11,910 bases of DNA, taken from contig CALWXI010000159.1 in assembly GCA_944385455.1 (NCBI GenBank), positions 1 through 11,910 on the forward strand, written 5' to 3'. Both the position numbers and the translations under genes were made by a program. The notes below the pieces were generated by a model, which was not told where the DNA came from, searched no databases, and worked only from the letters and a program-made list of their open reading frames with translations. The stretch's first letter is position 1, and every line of letters begins with the position of its first letter. This document shows, in pieces, positions 1 through 5,927 of the stretch. The stretch comes from an uncultured Oscillospiraceae bacterium (GTDB lineage: Bacteria > Bacillota > Clostridia > Oscillospirales > Oscillospiraceae).

Positions 1-236
1 GCAGATCCTGCCCGTTTTTCAGCGCCTGGGCCTCCGCCTGGATCAGCCGGGAGGTGGCGTTGTAGATCCGCACCGTGCCGGTGCCGGAGATGCCCGTCAG
101 TTTCTTGCCGGCCACCAGCGTCCGGCAGCGGGTCACGTCCTCTTTGGTTTTTGCTCAGCTTGATCTGGCAGCCGTAGCACTCCGCCACCTGCTCGCCGTC
201 CAGCCACAAACTGCCCCAGGTACCGCTTGCCGGACG
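1..236 (-). pseudogene. Phage tail tube protein (XkdM-like) fragment, frameshifted, runs off the left edge
   Basis: Read on the minus strand, about 236..147 encodes a peptide with ASGTWGSLWLDGEQVAE and CYGCQIKLSKN. After a one-base frame change, 145..1 continues with KEDVTRC, LTGISGTGTVRIYN and a tail ending LKNGQDL. Together this matches the N-terminal half of XkdM/PBSX-type tail tube proteins, which build the inner tube of contractile phage tails and share the order GTWG..W.DG, NKEDV, TG..GTG. The two halves join only if one C of the pair at 146-147 is skipped, so the reading frame is broken. Upstream of about 240 the frame stays open but has no ATG and no tail-like sequence, so the natural start is also lost. 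The downstream part lies outside the window. I read it as a prophage remnant; a sequencing error at the C pair could explain the frameshift but not the missing start. Confidence 0.72.
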
Positions 237-446
237 GTATGGAAGTGTTCTCTTGGGAACAGTCTTTGCCGCCGCTGTGCCGAGACCATGCAGATAACGA
301 TACAAGCCTCGATACCTCCGGGCAGACGCTGGATGCTTCCGGAGCGCATGAGGCTTGTATCGTCCTGTATTTCATCGCAGATTTCAAAAGGGCTGAGAGG
401 ATGCGGCTGGCAAAGCGGCAGGAATCCTCCCCCGGCGGTGGAGACC
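237..446. other. Non-coding junction between the nitrogen operon and the prophage remnant
   Basis: About 210 bp downstream of the ANTAR gene stop. Open frames exist on both strands, but none has a ribosome binding site or a recognisable protein. The only clear structure is the nested inverted repeat at 297-363. No T-rich intrinsic terminator for the minus-strand operon is evident here. Confidence 0.5.
297..363. repeat. Nested inverted repeat (14-bp perfect outer arms, 6-bp inner arms)
   Basis: The outer arms ACGATACAAGCCTC (297-310) and GAGGCTTGTATCGT (350-363) are perfect reverse complements. Inside them CTCCGG (316-321) pairs with CCGGAG (339-344), leaving a symmetrical 5x5 internal loop and a 17-nt apical loop. 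No T-run follows on either strand, so it does not look like a standard Rho-independent terminator. It lies 84 bp downstream of the ANTAR gene stop. It could be a 3' RNA stabiliser, a structured RNA, or a small mobile or recombination-site remnant next to the phage fragment. Confidence 0.7.
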
Positions 447-1067
447 TTACGGAATCTCAGGCGCGCACCCGTTGGAGCTGCTGCTTCTATAGACGGCCAG
501 GATCCGGCCTGCCGCTTCCCGCTTGCTGATGCGGTTGTCCATGGCGAGTTTTTCGATATAGTGGTGAGTCTCCTCCTCTGACATGCCCAGGCACTGGATC
601 AGGGCCCATTTGGCCCGGTTCACAAGGCGGATCTCCTGAATTTTTTCCTCCACAGAGGCCTGCTTTTCCCCCAGACGCCGCAGCCGCTCCCGGACGGCGC
701 AGAGGACCTGCAGCGAATGGGTGACCATCTGGGTGGAGGTGGGTTTGGAGAGCGTGAGGACGCCATGTTCCGTCACCTTGTCGTAGACGTCCTCCAAAAG
801 TTCGCTGCGTACAAACAGCAGCACGCCTGCGTCGCTGCGTCCGCAGATGTCGATGGCCAGCTGCACGCCGAAGTCATCCGGCAGCGGTGCGTTGATGAGC
901 ACCATGTCGTACTGCCTGCCGGCCAGCGTTCGGCGCGCTTCCCCGGTGCTTTTGACCACGGTCACCGGCCAATAGAGGGAGGGCGGCAGCAGTGCCGTGA
1001 GCGTCTGGGCAAACTTCTCCCCGGCGGAAACCAGGAGGACACTGTATGTACGTTCTTGGAATACCAT
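447..1067 (-). CDS. ANTAR-domain response regulator with degenerate receiver (predicted RNA-binding antiterminator)
   Basis: A 206-residue protein. Residues 8-115 have a receiver-like fold. The acidic pair expected after beta-1 is replaced (LLVSAGEKF, 11-19), and the phospho-acceptor Asp after beta-3 is Asn59 (MVLINAPLPDD); only the Lys of SKP (Lys108) is kept. Residues 125-150 form a charged, probably coiled-coil linker. Residues about 136-193 are an ANTAR domain with NRAKWALIQ, the MSEEE turn and A.DNRISKREAAGRIL. ANTAR proteins such as AmiR, NasR and EutV bind paired RNA hairpins and prevent leader termination, commonly in nitrogen-use genes. The start is supported by AGGAGG seven to eight bases upstream. 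It is the last gene of the glutamate synthase operon, 36 bp after glnA. Because the receiver lacks its Asp, activation probably depends on ligand or partner binding, not phosphorylation. The likely targets are the leaders at 5706-6000, which is inferred. Confidence 0.9.
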   Translation of the reverse strand: MVFQERTYSVLLVSAGEKFAQTLTALLPPSLYWPVTVVKSTGEARRTLAGRQYDMVLINAPLPDDFGVQLAIDICGRSDAGVLLFVRSELLEDVYDKVTEHGVLTLSKPTSTQMVTHSLQVLCAVRERLRRLGEKQASVEEKIQEIRLVNRAKWALIQCLGMSEEETHHYIEKLAMDNRISKREAAGRILAVYRSSSSNGCAPEIP

Positions 1068-1103
1068 GGACTCCCTCCTTCCGGTAAGGGATAAAAGCGC
1101 GGT

Positions 1104-2315
1104 TCAGCTCCCGCTGTAAGCCGCCAGGATGACAGGCGGCAGATGGTCCCGGACAAAGGCGCTGGAAGCGGCGGCGGCCCGGGCCTCCTCCAGGGAGGCG
1201 GGCAGGCGGCGGAACGCTTTCAGCTGCTCCGCAGACGCCTCATACAGATTGAGGTCCGCGCTGGGCGGGAGAGGCAGGCTCCGGCGGAGACCATCCAGCC
1301 CCGCCTGGATCAGCAGGGCAAAGGCGATATAGGGATTGGCTGCTGGATCCGGAGAACGCAGTTCCACCCGACGGTACTCGCCCTGAGCGGCGGGGACCCG
1401 AATCAGCTGAGAGCGGTTCTGGGAGGACCAGGTGATGTAGCCGGGCGCTTTGCTGCTGCCAAGGCGCAGGTAGGATTCCCGGCAGGGATTGAGAAATACG
1501 GTGATGTCGCAGGCGTGTTCCAACAGGCCCGCGATGACGGCGGGCATGGGATCGGCCCCGGTGCCGCCGCGGACGGAGAGATTGATATGCAGGCCGCTGC
1601 CGGGAGCGTCGCTGAGGGGTTTGGGAGAAAAGTCCGCCCACAGTCCGCTGCGTCCCGCAATGGTCTGCACCACCGCGCGGAAGGTCACCGCGTTGTCCGC
1701 CGCCGTCAGGGGATCGGAGTAACGGAAGTCAATTTCATTTTGACCCGGACCCTCCTCATGATGGGAGCTTTCCGGACGGATGCCCATCTGCTCCAGTGTC
1801 AGGCAGATTTCCCGGCGCACATTTTCGCCCTTGTCCATGGGAGCGATGTCCATGTAGCCCGCATGGTCGTAAGGTTCGGCGGTGGGAGCGCCGTTTTCGT
1901 CGGTTTTGAAGAGGTAAAACTCCATCTCCGCGCCGAAAGAAAAGGCGTATCCGGCGGCTTTGGCCTCCTCCACGGCCGTCCGGAGCAGATGCCGGGCATC
2001 GGCCTCAAATACGGAGCCGTCCGGCTGGGTAATGTCACAGAACATGCGCACCACCTTGCCGTTTTCCGCCCGCCAGGGCAGCTCAGAGAGGGTGGAGGGA
2101 TCCGGCCGCAGGAACAGGTCGGAGCGGACCTCGCCGCCGAAGCCAGCGATGGCAGAGGCGTCGAAGGCCATTCCGTCAGTAAAGGCCCGCCGGAGCTCTC
2201 CGGGCATGATGGAGATGTTTTTCTGCCGTCCGTAGACGTCGCAGAAGGCCAGACGGATGAATTTGACATTCTCCTCCTCCACGTACTGCATGACCTCTTG
2301 GGCTGTGTACTTCAT
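1104..2315 (-). CDS. glnA: Glutamine synthetase, type I family, short form
   Basis: Predicted to catalyse ATP-dependent glutamine formation from glutamate and ammonium in the cytoplasm. The 403 residues show a beta-grasp N domain (1-100) and a catalytic domain. Metal and ammonium ligands are in FGAEMEFYLF (Glu130, Glu132), SSHHEEGPGQNEIDF (183-197) and GSGLHINLS (His243). SQNRSQLIRVP (298-308) and RRVELRSPDPAANPY (Glu318) complete the active site. It is shorter than the usual ~440 residues: the loop after INLS is reduced, and the protein stops at ILAAYSGS, before most of the usual C-terminal tail. The start MKYTAQEV follows a modest AGG and lies 23 bp after the GXGXG gene. An open frame continues upstream to 2990 but only reads the neighbouring gene out of frame. 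Because it sits in a glutamate synthase operon beside a separate GSIII gene, a specialised substrate, such as gamma-glutamylmethylamide synthesis, is an alternative. Confidence 0.9.
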   Translation of the reverse strand: MKYTAQEVMQYVEEENVKFIRLAFCDVYGRQKNISIMPGELRRAFTDGMAFDASAIAGFGGEVRSDLFLRPDPSTLSELPWRAENGKVVRMFCDITQPDGSVFEADARHLLRTAVEEAKAAGYAFSFGAEMEFYLFKTDENGAPTAEPYDHAGYMDIAPMDKGENVRREICLTLEQMGIRPESSHHEEGPGQNEIDFRYSDPLTAADNAVTFRAVVQTIAGRSGLWADFSPKPLSDAPGSGLHINLSVRGGTGADPMPAVIAGLLEHACDITVFLNPCRESYLRLGSSKAPGYITWSSQNRSQLIRVPAAQGEYRRVELRSPDPAANPYIAFALLIQAGLDGLRRSLPLPPSADLNLYEASAEQLKAFRRLPASLEEARAAAASSAFVRDHLPPVILAAYSGS

Positions 2316-2338
2316 GGCGATACCTGCTTTCTGTTTGA

Positions 2339-3058
2339 TCAATTTGCAACGTACATTTGACGGTAAGGAGTGCTGGAGTCCGGTGTCACCACGGTAAACG
2401 GGGCGTTCAGGAGTTCCGCCGGATTTTCTCCGAACAGGTGCCCGAAGGCCTCCAGTTCCGCTCGGATCTCCTCCAGATCTTCCGGCGCGGCCGGCCGGGC
2501 GGTGACTTGAGCGGGGAAGAGCACGTCCCCGCAGGCGGAGCGAAGGAACACCTTTCCGCCGTGCATCCCCGTGCAGGGGAAATTTCCCACAATGGGCTGC
2601 GGACCGGGGTGGAGGCCCAGCACCACGATGATGCCGCCGGCCTGATATTCTCCCAGAAAGCTCCCGGCGCGGCCGCCGATGACCATCACAGGCCGCCGGT
2701 CCGCGTAGGCTTTCATGTGGACGCCGGCGCGGTATCCGGCGTCGTCCCGGATATAGATGGTGCCGCCGCGCATAGCGTAGCCCGCCGCGTCTCCCACGCT
2801 GCCGTGGACTACGATGGTACCGGCATTCATGGTGTCGCCCACGGCGTCCTGGGCATTGCCGTCCACCTGGATGGAGGCGCCGTTGAGATAAGCGCCCAGG
2901 GCGTTTCCGGGAATCCCGCCGATGGAGATGCGGCAGTCCGAGAGGCCTGCGCCGATGAAGCGCTGGCCCAGGCAGTTTTCGATGCGGCATTCCCCGCCGG
3001 CGCTCCGCACGGCTTTATTGAGCGCCTGATAAGAAAGAGAGGATGCATTGATTACCAT
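2339..3058 (-). CDS. Glutamate synthase GXGXG (beta-helix) domain protein
   Basis: A 239-residue protein matching the C-terminal alpha-subunit domain of bacterial glutamate synthase (GltB domain 3), here as a free-standing subunit as in archaeal-type enzymes and GlxC/MgsB proteins. Its body is a right-handed beta-helix of glycine-rich turns: GGIPGNALGAYLNG, VDGNAQDAVGDTMNAG, VHGSVGDAAGYAMRGG and IGGRAGSFLGEYQAGG. It is not catalytic itself; in GltB this domain holds the other domains together around the ammonia tunnel. I chose the ATG at 3058 because GGAGGT lies eight bases upstream. An in-frame ATG at 3109 overlaps the preceding stop as ATGA, but GGAGA directly abuts that ATG and the extra 17 residues (MTRSRNLPIENTRRYDT) look unlike the domain. 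It lies between the FMN core gene and glnA. Confidence 0.9.
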   Translation of the reverse strand: MVINASSLSYQALNKAVRSAGGECRIENCLGQRFIGAGLSDCRISIGGIPGNALGAYLNGASIQVDGNAQDAVGDTMNAGTIVVHGSVGDAAGYAMRGGTIYIRDDAGYRAGVHMKAYADRRPVMVIGGRAGSFLGEYQAGGIIVVLGLHPGPQPIVGNFPCTGMHGGKVFLRSACGDVLFPAQVTARPAAPEDLEEIRAELEAFGHLFGENPAELLNAPFTVVTPDSSTPYRQMYVAN

Positions 3059-3066
3059 AGTATCAT

Positions 3067-3072
3067 ACCTCC
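3067..3072 (-). promoter_or_regulatory. Ribosome binding site for the GXGXG gene
   Basis: GGAGGT on the minus strand, eight bases before the ATG at 3058. It decides this start over the in-frame ATG at 3109, which overlaps the FMN gene's stop (ATGA) and has no properly spaced site. Confidence 0.7.
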
Positions 3073-3105
3073 GCGTATTTTCAATCGGAAGATTGCGGCT
3101 GCGGG

Positions 3106-4611
3106 TCATTCTCCGGCGTGGGAGACGCCCAGCACCCGCAGTTCCCGGTCCGTGAGACCGATGCCCCGGAGCATCAGGCGGTTGCCCCGCAGGGCTTCGA
3201 TGGAGTTGATGCCCATGCCGCCCATGAATTCCTTGATCTCGTGCTTCCAGGCGGTCATCAGATTGACGAGCCGCCGGCTGCCCTCATCCGGGTCCAGCCG
3301 GGCCACCAGCTCCGGACGCTGGGTGGCGATGCCCCAGTTGCACCTGCCGCTCTGGCAGGTGCGGCACAGGCGGCAGCCCAGCGCCAGCAGGGCCGCGGTG
3401 GCCACATAGCAGGCGTCAGCGCCCAGGGCCACTGCCTTGATGACATCGGCGGAGGAGCGGATACTGCCTCCGGCGATGATGGAGACCTGTCCCCGGATCC
3501 CTTCGTCCCGCAGCCGCTGGTCCACGGCGGCCAGCGCCAGCTCCACGGGGATGCCCACATTGTCCCGGATGCGGGTGGGCGCCGCGCCGGTGCCGCCCCG
3601 GAATCCATCGATGGCGATGATATCGGCGCCGCTGCGGGCGATGCCGCTGGCGATGGCGGCGATGTTGTGGACGGCGGCCACCTTGACGATGATGGGTTTT
3701 TTGTATTCTGTGGCCTCCTTCAGGGAGCACACAAGCTGACGCAGGTCCTCAATGGAATAGATGTCGTGATGCGGAGCGGGGGAGATGGCGTCGGCGCCCT
3801 CGGGCACCATACGGGTGCGGGACACGTCCCCCACGATCTTGGCGCCCGGAAGGTGTCCGCCGATGCCGGGCTTGGCGCCCTGGCCCATCTTGATCTCAAT
3901 GGCGGCGCCGGCTTCCAGGTAGTCCTTGTGAACGCCGAAGCGTCCGGAGGCAACCTGTACCACGGTGTTGGCGCCGTAGCGGTAGAAGTCCTCGTGGAGG
4001 CCGCCTTCACCGGAGTTGTAGCAGATCCCCAGAGCCTCCGCCGCCCGGGCCAGGCTGGCGTGTGCGTTGTAGCTGATGGAGCCGTAGCTCATGGCGGAGA
4101 ACATCACCGGCATGCTCAGCTCCAGCTGGGGAGGCAGAGTACAGTCCAGACGTCCCCAGACGTCCCGTTTCACGTCCGTGGGCTTTTTTCCCAGGAACAC
4201 CCGGGTCTCCATGGGTTCCCGCAGGGGGTCGATGGAGGGGTTGGTCACCTGAGAGGCGTTGATGAGGAGCCTGTCCCAGTAGATGGGAAGGGGTTTGGGG
4301 TTTCCCATGGAGGAGAGCAGGACTCCGCCGGAGCCCGCCTGCTTGTAGACCTCCCGGATGGTGTCGGCATCCCAGTTGGCATTCTCCCGCAGCTGACAGC
4401 CGCTTTTGACGATTTTCAGCGCCCGCGTGGGGCAGAGGGCCACACACCGCTGGCAGTTGACGCACTTGCTCTCATCCGCCAGCATGACGTGATGGGCCTC
4501 GTCATAGCGGTGTACGCCGTTGGCGCACTGCTGCGCACAGATGCGGCACCGGGTGCAGCGGCTGTCGCTGCGCACCACCTCGTATTCCGGATAGAAATCT
4601 TGGATTTTCAT
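3106..4611 (-). CDS. Ferredoxin-type glutamate synthase core subunit (FMN-binding, Fe-S)
   Basis: This 501-residue protein is the glutamate-forming half of a split glutamate synthase: ammonia plus 2-oxoglutarate is reduced to glutamate on FMN. Residues 15-65 are a two-cluster ferredoxin domain with Cys19/22/25/29 and Cys50/53/56/60, both CxxCxxCxxxCP/A type. Residues about 140-440 are the FMN barrel, with MPVMFSAMSYGSISYNAH, GEGGLHEDFYRYG, EIKMGQGAKPGIGGHLPG, ISPAPHHDIYSIEDL and IAIDGFRGGTGAAPT. The 3Fe-4S motif of GltB is kept as C-x5-C-x4-C (Cys413, Cys419, Cys424). Its start overlaps the amidotransferase stop by one base (TGATG) and is served by AAGGAGGG, so translation is probably coupled. 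No NAD(P)H-oxidising small subunit (GltD) is encoded nearby; with its own ferredoxin domain the enzyme probably takes electrons from ferredoxin or an unlinked reductase. N-methylglutamate synthase is a related alternative. Confidence 0.93.
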   Translation of the reverse strand: MKIQDFYPEYEVVRSDSRCTRCRICAQQCANGVHRYDEAHHVMLADESKCVNCQRCVALCPTRALKIVKSGCQLRENANWDADTIREVYKQAGSGGVLLSSMGNPKPLPIYWDRLLINASQVTNPSIDPLREPMETRVFLGKKPTDVKRDVWGRLDCTLPPQLELSMPVMFSAMSYGSISYNAHASLARAAEALGICYNSGEGGLHEDFYRYGANTVVQVASGRFGVHKDYLEAGAAIEIKMGQGAKPGIGGHLPGAKIVGDVSRTRMVPEGADAISPAPHHDIYSIEDLRQLVCSLKEATEYKKPIIVKVAAVHNIAAIASGIARSGADIIAIDGFRGGTGAAPTRIRDNVGIPVELALAAVDQRLRDEGIRGQVSIIAGGSIRSSADVIKAVALGADACYVATAALLALGCRLCRTCQSGRCNWGIATQRPELVARLDPDEGSRRLVNLMTAWKHEIKEFMGGMGINSIEALRGNRLMLRGIGLTDRELRVLGVSHAGE

Positions 4612-5705
4612 CAGTAAGCGCCCTCCTTTACCCGGATGATCACCGGCTCGCCTCCCATGGGGGAGCGGAGATGCTCCGCATCCGGCGCGATGGCCCGGAT
4701 GGCTGCCTCCTCACTGGCAATGTATACCAGATCCTCCTTCTCTGCGACCACCATGCTGCGCAGCTTCAGCCGGTCGTTGAGGGCCATGAGCCCGCCGCTG
4801 AAGCCCAGAATGATGGAGAAGGGGCCGGTCACCAGCAGGCTGGGAAACACGGTGCGCAGATAGGTCAGGACTTCCCGCTCTTCAGGGGGGCGGCGGGCAA
4901 TGGTGCTCCAGAAGGGGGCGGCCGTGACCGCGGCAGCCTCGGTGAGGCTCAGCTTCTGGCGGCGCAGAAGGTAGTCCAGCATATAGGTGAGGACCTCCGT
5001 GTCGGTTTGGAGCGTGCACTGGTAACCGAACATTTCGATGAAGCGGCGGTTGGCGTCATAGGAGGAGATCTCGCCGTTGTGGACCACGGAGTAGTCCAGC
5101 AGGGCGAAGGGATGGGCGCCGCCCCACCAGCCCGGGGTGTTGGTGGGATAGCGGCCGTGGGCGGTCCAGCAGTAGCCTCGGTAGGTCTCCAGGCGGTAGA
5201 ACCTGCCGATTTCCTCGGGATATCCCACGCCCTTGAAGACTCCCATATTCTTGCCGCAGGAGAAGACATATGCTCCGGGGATCTCCGTGTTGAGCCGCAT
5301 CACGGTGCGGACCACGAATTCCCGCTCGTCCACCTGCATGGCACGCAGGGCCGAGCGCAGAGGAGCGGCAAAATACCGCCAGATCAGAGGTTCGTCGGTG
5401 ATCTGGGGCATTTTTTCCACCGGGATCTCCTCGGCCAGGACGATATCGAAGCGTTCCTTCAAAAATGCCTCGCAGGTCCGGCGGGTATTGTGGTCCCGGA
5501 AAAACAGATGAAAGGCAAAGAAATCCCGGTATTCGGGATAGATGCCGTAGCCGGCGAAGCCGCCGCCCAGACCGTTGGAGCGGTCGTGCATGGGCTTCAT
5601 GCTGTCAATGACGGCCTGGCCGCTCATACGCCGGCCTTCACGGGAGATAACGGCGGAGACCGCGCAGCCGGAGGGGATGCGCACTTGTCCTTCCAGTGAT
5701 TTCAT
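4611..5705 (-). CDS. Class II glutamine amidotransferase subunit of split glutamate synthase (GlxB/MgsA-like)
   Basis: A 364-residue N-terminal-nucleophile amidotransferase that releases ammonia from glutamine and feeds it to the FMN subunit. The presumed catalytic Cys is Cys14 in RIPSGCAVSAVI, so 13 residues would have to be removed to expose it, as in precursor forms of this family. Other class II signatures follow in order: HDRSNGLGGGFAGYGIYP, TAHGRYPTNTPGWWGG (His183), VHNGEISSYDANRRF (209-223) and LQTDTEVLTYML. It is the first gene of the operon. Its ATG at 5705 follows AAAGGATG by about seven bases, downstream of a promoter and an intrinsic terminator in the leader. The stop overlaps the next start (TGATG). 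The stand-alone arrangement resembles archaeal-type glutamate synthase and GlxB; the exact electron donor and product are not shown by the sequence. Confidence 0.9.
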   Translation of the reverse strand: MKSLEGQVRIPSGCAVSAVISREGRRMSGQAVIDSMKPMHDRSNGLGGGFAGYGIYPEYRDFFAFHLFFRDHNTRRTCEAFLKERFDIVLAEEIPVEKMPQITDEPLIWRYFAAPLRSALRAMQVDEREFVVRTVMRLNTEIPGAYVFSCGKNMGVFKGVGYPEEIGRFYRLETYRGYCWTAHGRYPTNTPGWWGGAHPFALLDYSVVHNGEISSYDANRRFIEMFGYQCTLQTDTEVLTYMLDYLLRRQKLSLTEAAAVTAAPFWSTIARRPPEEREVLTYLRTVFPSLLVTGPFSIILGFSGGLMALNDRLKLRSMVVAEKEDLVYIASEEAAIRAIAPDAEHLRSPMGGEPVIIRVKEGAY

Positions 5706-5712
5706 GGGTGAT

Positions 5713-5740
5713 CATCCTTTCGGAAGAATAAAAAAGGATG
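5713..5740 (-). promoter_or_regulatory. Potential Shine-Dalgarno-sequestering hairpin, alternative to the leader terminator
   Basis: In the minus-strand leader RNA, CATCCTTT (5740-5733) can pair perfectly with AAAGGATG (5720-5713) across a 12-nt loop. AAAGGATG holds the ribosome binding site of the amidotransferase gene. CATCCTTT is also the 3' arm of the intrinsic terminator, so the two hairpins exclude each other. The pairing is visible; a regulatory effect is inference. Confidence 0.45.
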
Positions 5741-5784
5741 TTCATCCTGGAAAGGGCAGACCCCTCCCGGAGATGAACATCCTT
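5730..5784 (-). terminator. Intrinsic leader terminator (attenuator) ahead of the glutamate synthase operon
   Basis: On the minus strand AAGGATGTTCATC (5784-5772) pairs perfectly over 13 bp with GATGAACATCCTT (5746-5734), followed by T4-A-TT. The enclosed sequence can extend the hairpin through GGGAGGGG / CCCTTTCC around a TCTG loop. It lies between the promoter at 5797-5825 and the first ATG at 5705, and no minus-strand gene ends here, so it should stop the operon's own leader transcript unless antiterminated. Confidence 0.88.
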
Positions 5785-5796
5785 GTTCTTGGTAAA

Positions 5797-5825
5797 AAAA
5801 TACTCCCGGAGCCGTTCTTTGTCAA
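5797..5825 (-). promoter_or_regulatory. Sigma-A-type promoter of the glutamate synthase-glnA-ANTAR operon
   Basis: On the minus strand the -35 is TTGACA (5825-5820) and the -10 is TATTTT (5802-5797), with a 17-bp spacer. Transcription should start near 5790, giving a leader of about 85 nt before the ATG at 5705. The -35 is consensus and the -10 is a moderate match. Confidence 0.75.
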
Positions 5826-5828
5826 GAA

Positions 5829-5856
5829 AACCGCGTGCCAAAAAAACGGGGCGGTT
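5829..5856. promoter_or_regulatory. Small inverted repeat between the divergent promoters (possible operator)
   Basis: AACCGC (5829-5834) and GCGGTT (5851-5856) form a 6-bp inverted repeat with a 16-bp spacer containing a run of seven A. It lies between the two -35 boxes, directly beside the minus-strand one. A regulator binding here could affect both promoters. Such short arms can arise by chance. Confidence 0.25.
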
Positions 5857-5882
5857 CCGATTGATTTTTGGAGGATCTGCCA

Positions 5883-5912
5883 TTGACGGGGCAAATATCC
5901 CGGGCGTATAGT
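5883..5912 (+). promoter_or_regulatory. Sigma-A-type promoter of the glnN-amt transcript
   Basis: The -35 is TTGACG (5883-5888) and the -10 is TATAGT (5907-5912), with an 18-bp spacer. Transcription should start around 5919, just upstream of the leader terminator. The divergent -35 on the other strand is about 57 bp away. Confidence 0.75.
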
Positions 5913-5927
5913 AAGCGCATCAAACGA

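Noticed and set aside
1729..1770. Asn in the GPGQNE motif of the GS-like protein as a lost catalytic His
   Set aside because: Many type I glutamine synthetases, including the enterobacterial enzyme (AGQNE), have Asn at this place, so it is not evidence of inactivation.
2316..2990. Upstream in-frame extension of the glnA-like gene giving a 628-residue protein
   Set aside because: The extra residues are arginine/proline/glycine-rich low-complexity sequence read out of frame through the GXGXG gene. GS homology begins at MKYTAQEV (2315), which follows a spaced AGG.
3059..3109. Start of the GXGXG protein at the ATGA overlap (3109)
   Set aside because: Translational coupling is possible, but GGAGA abuts that ATG with no spacing, while the ATG at 3058 has GGAGGT eight bases upstream.
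3118..4617. Long plus-strand open frame (about 499 residues) opposite the FMN subunit gene
   Set aside because: It is the antisense of a strongly conserved gene, rich in Gly, Ala, His and Asp with no recognisable domain. High GC makes such frames common.
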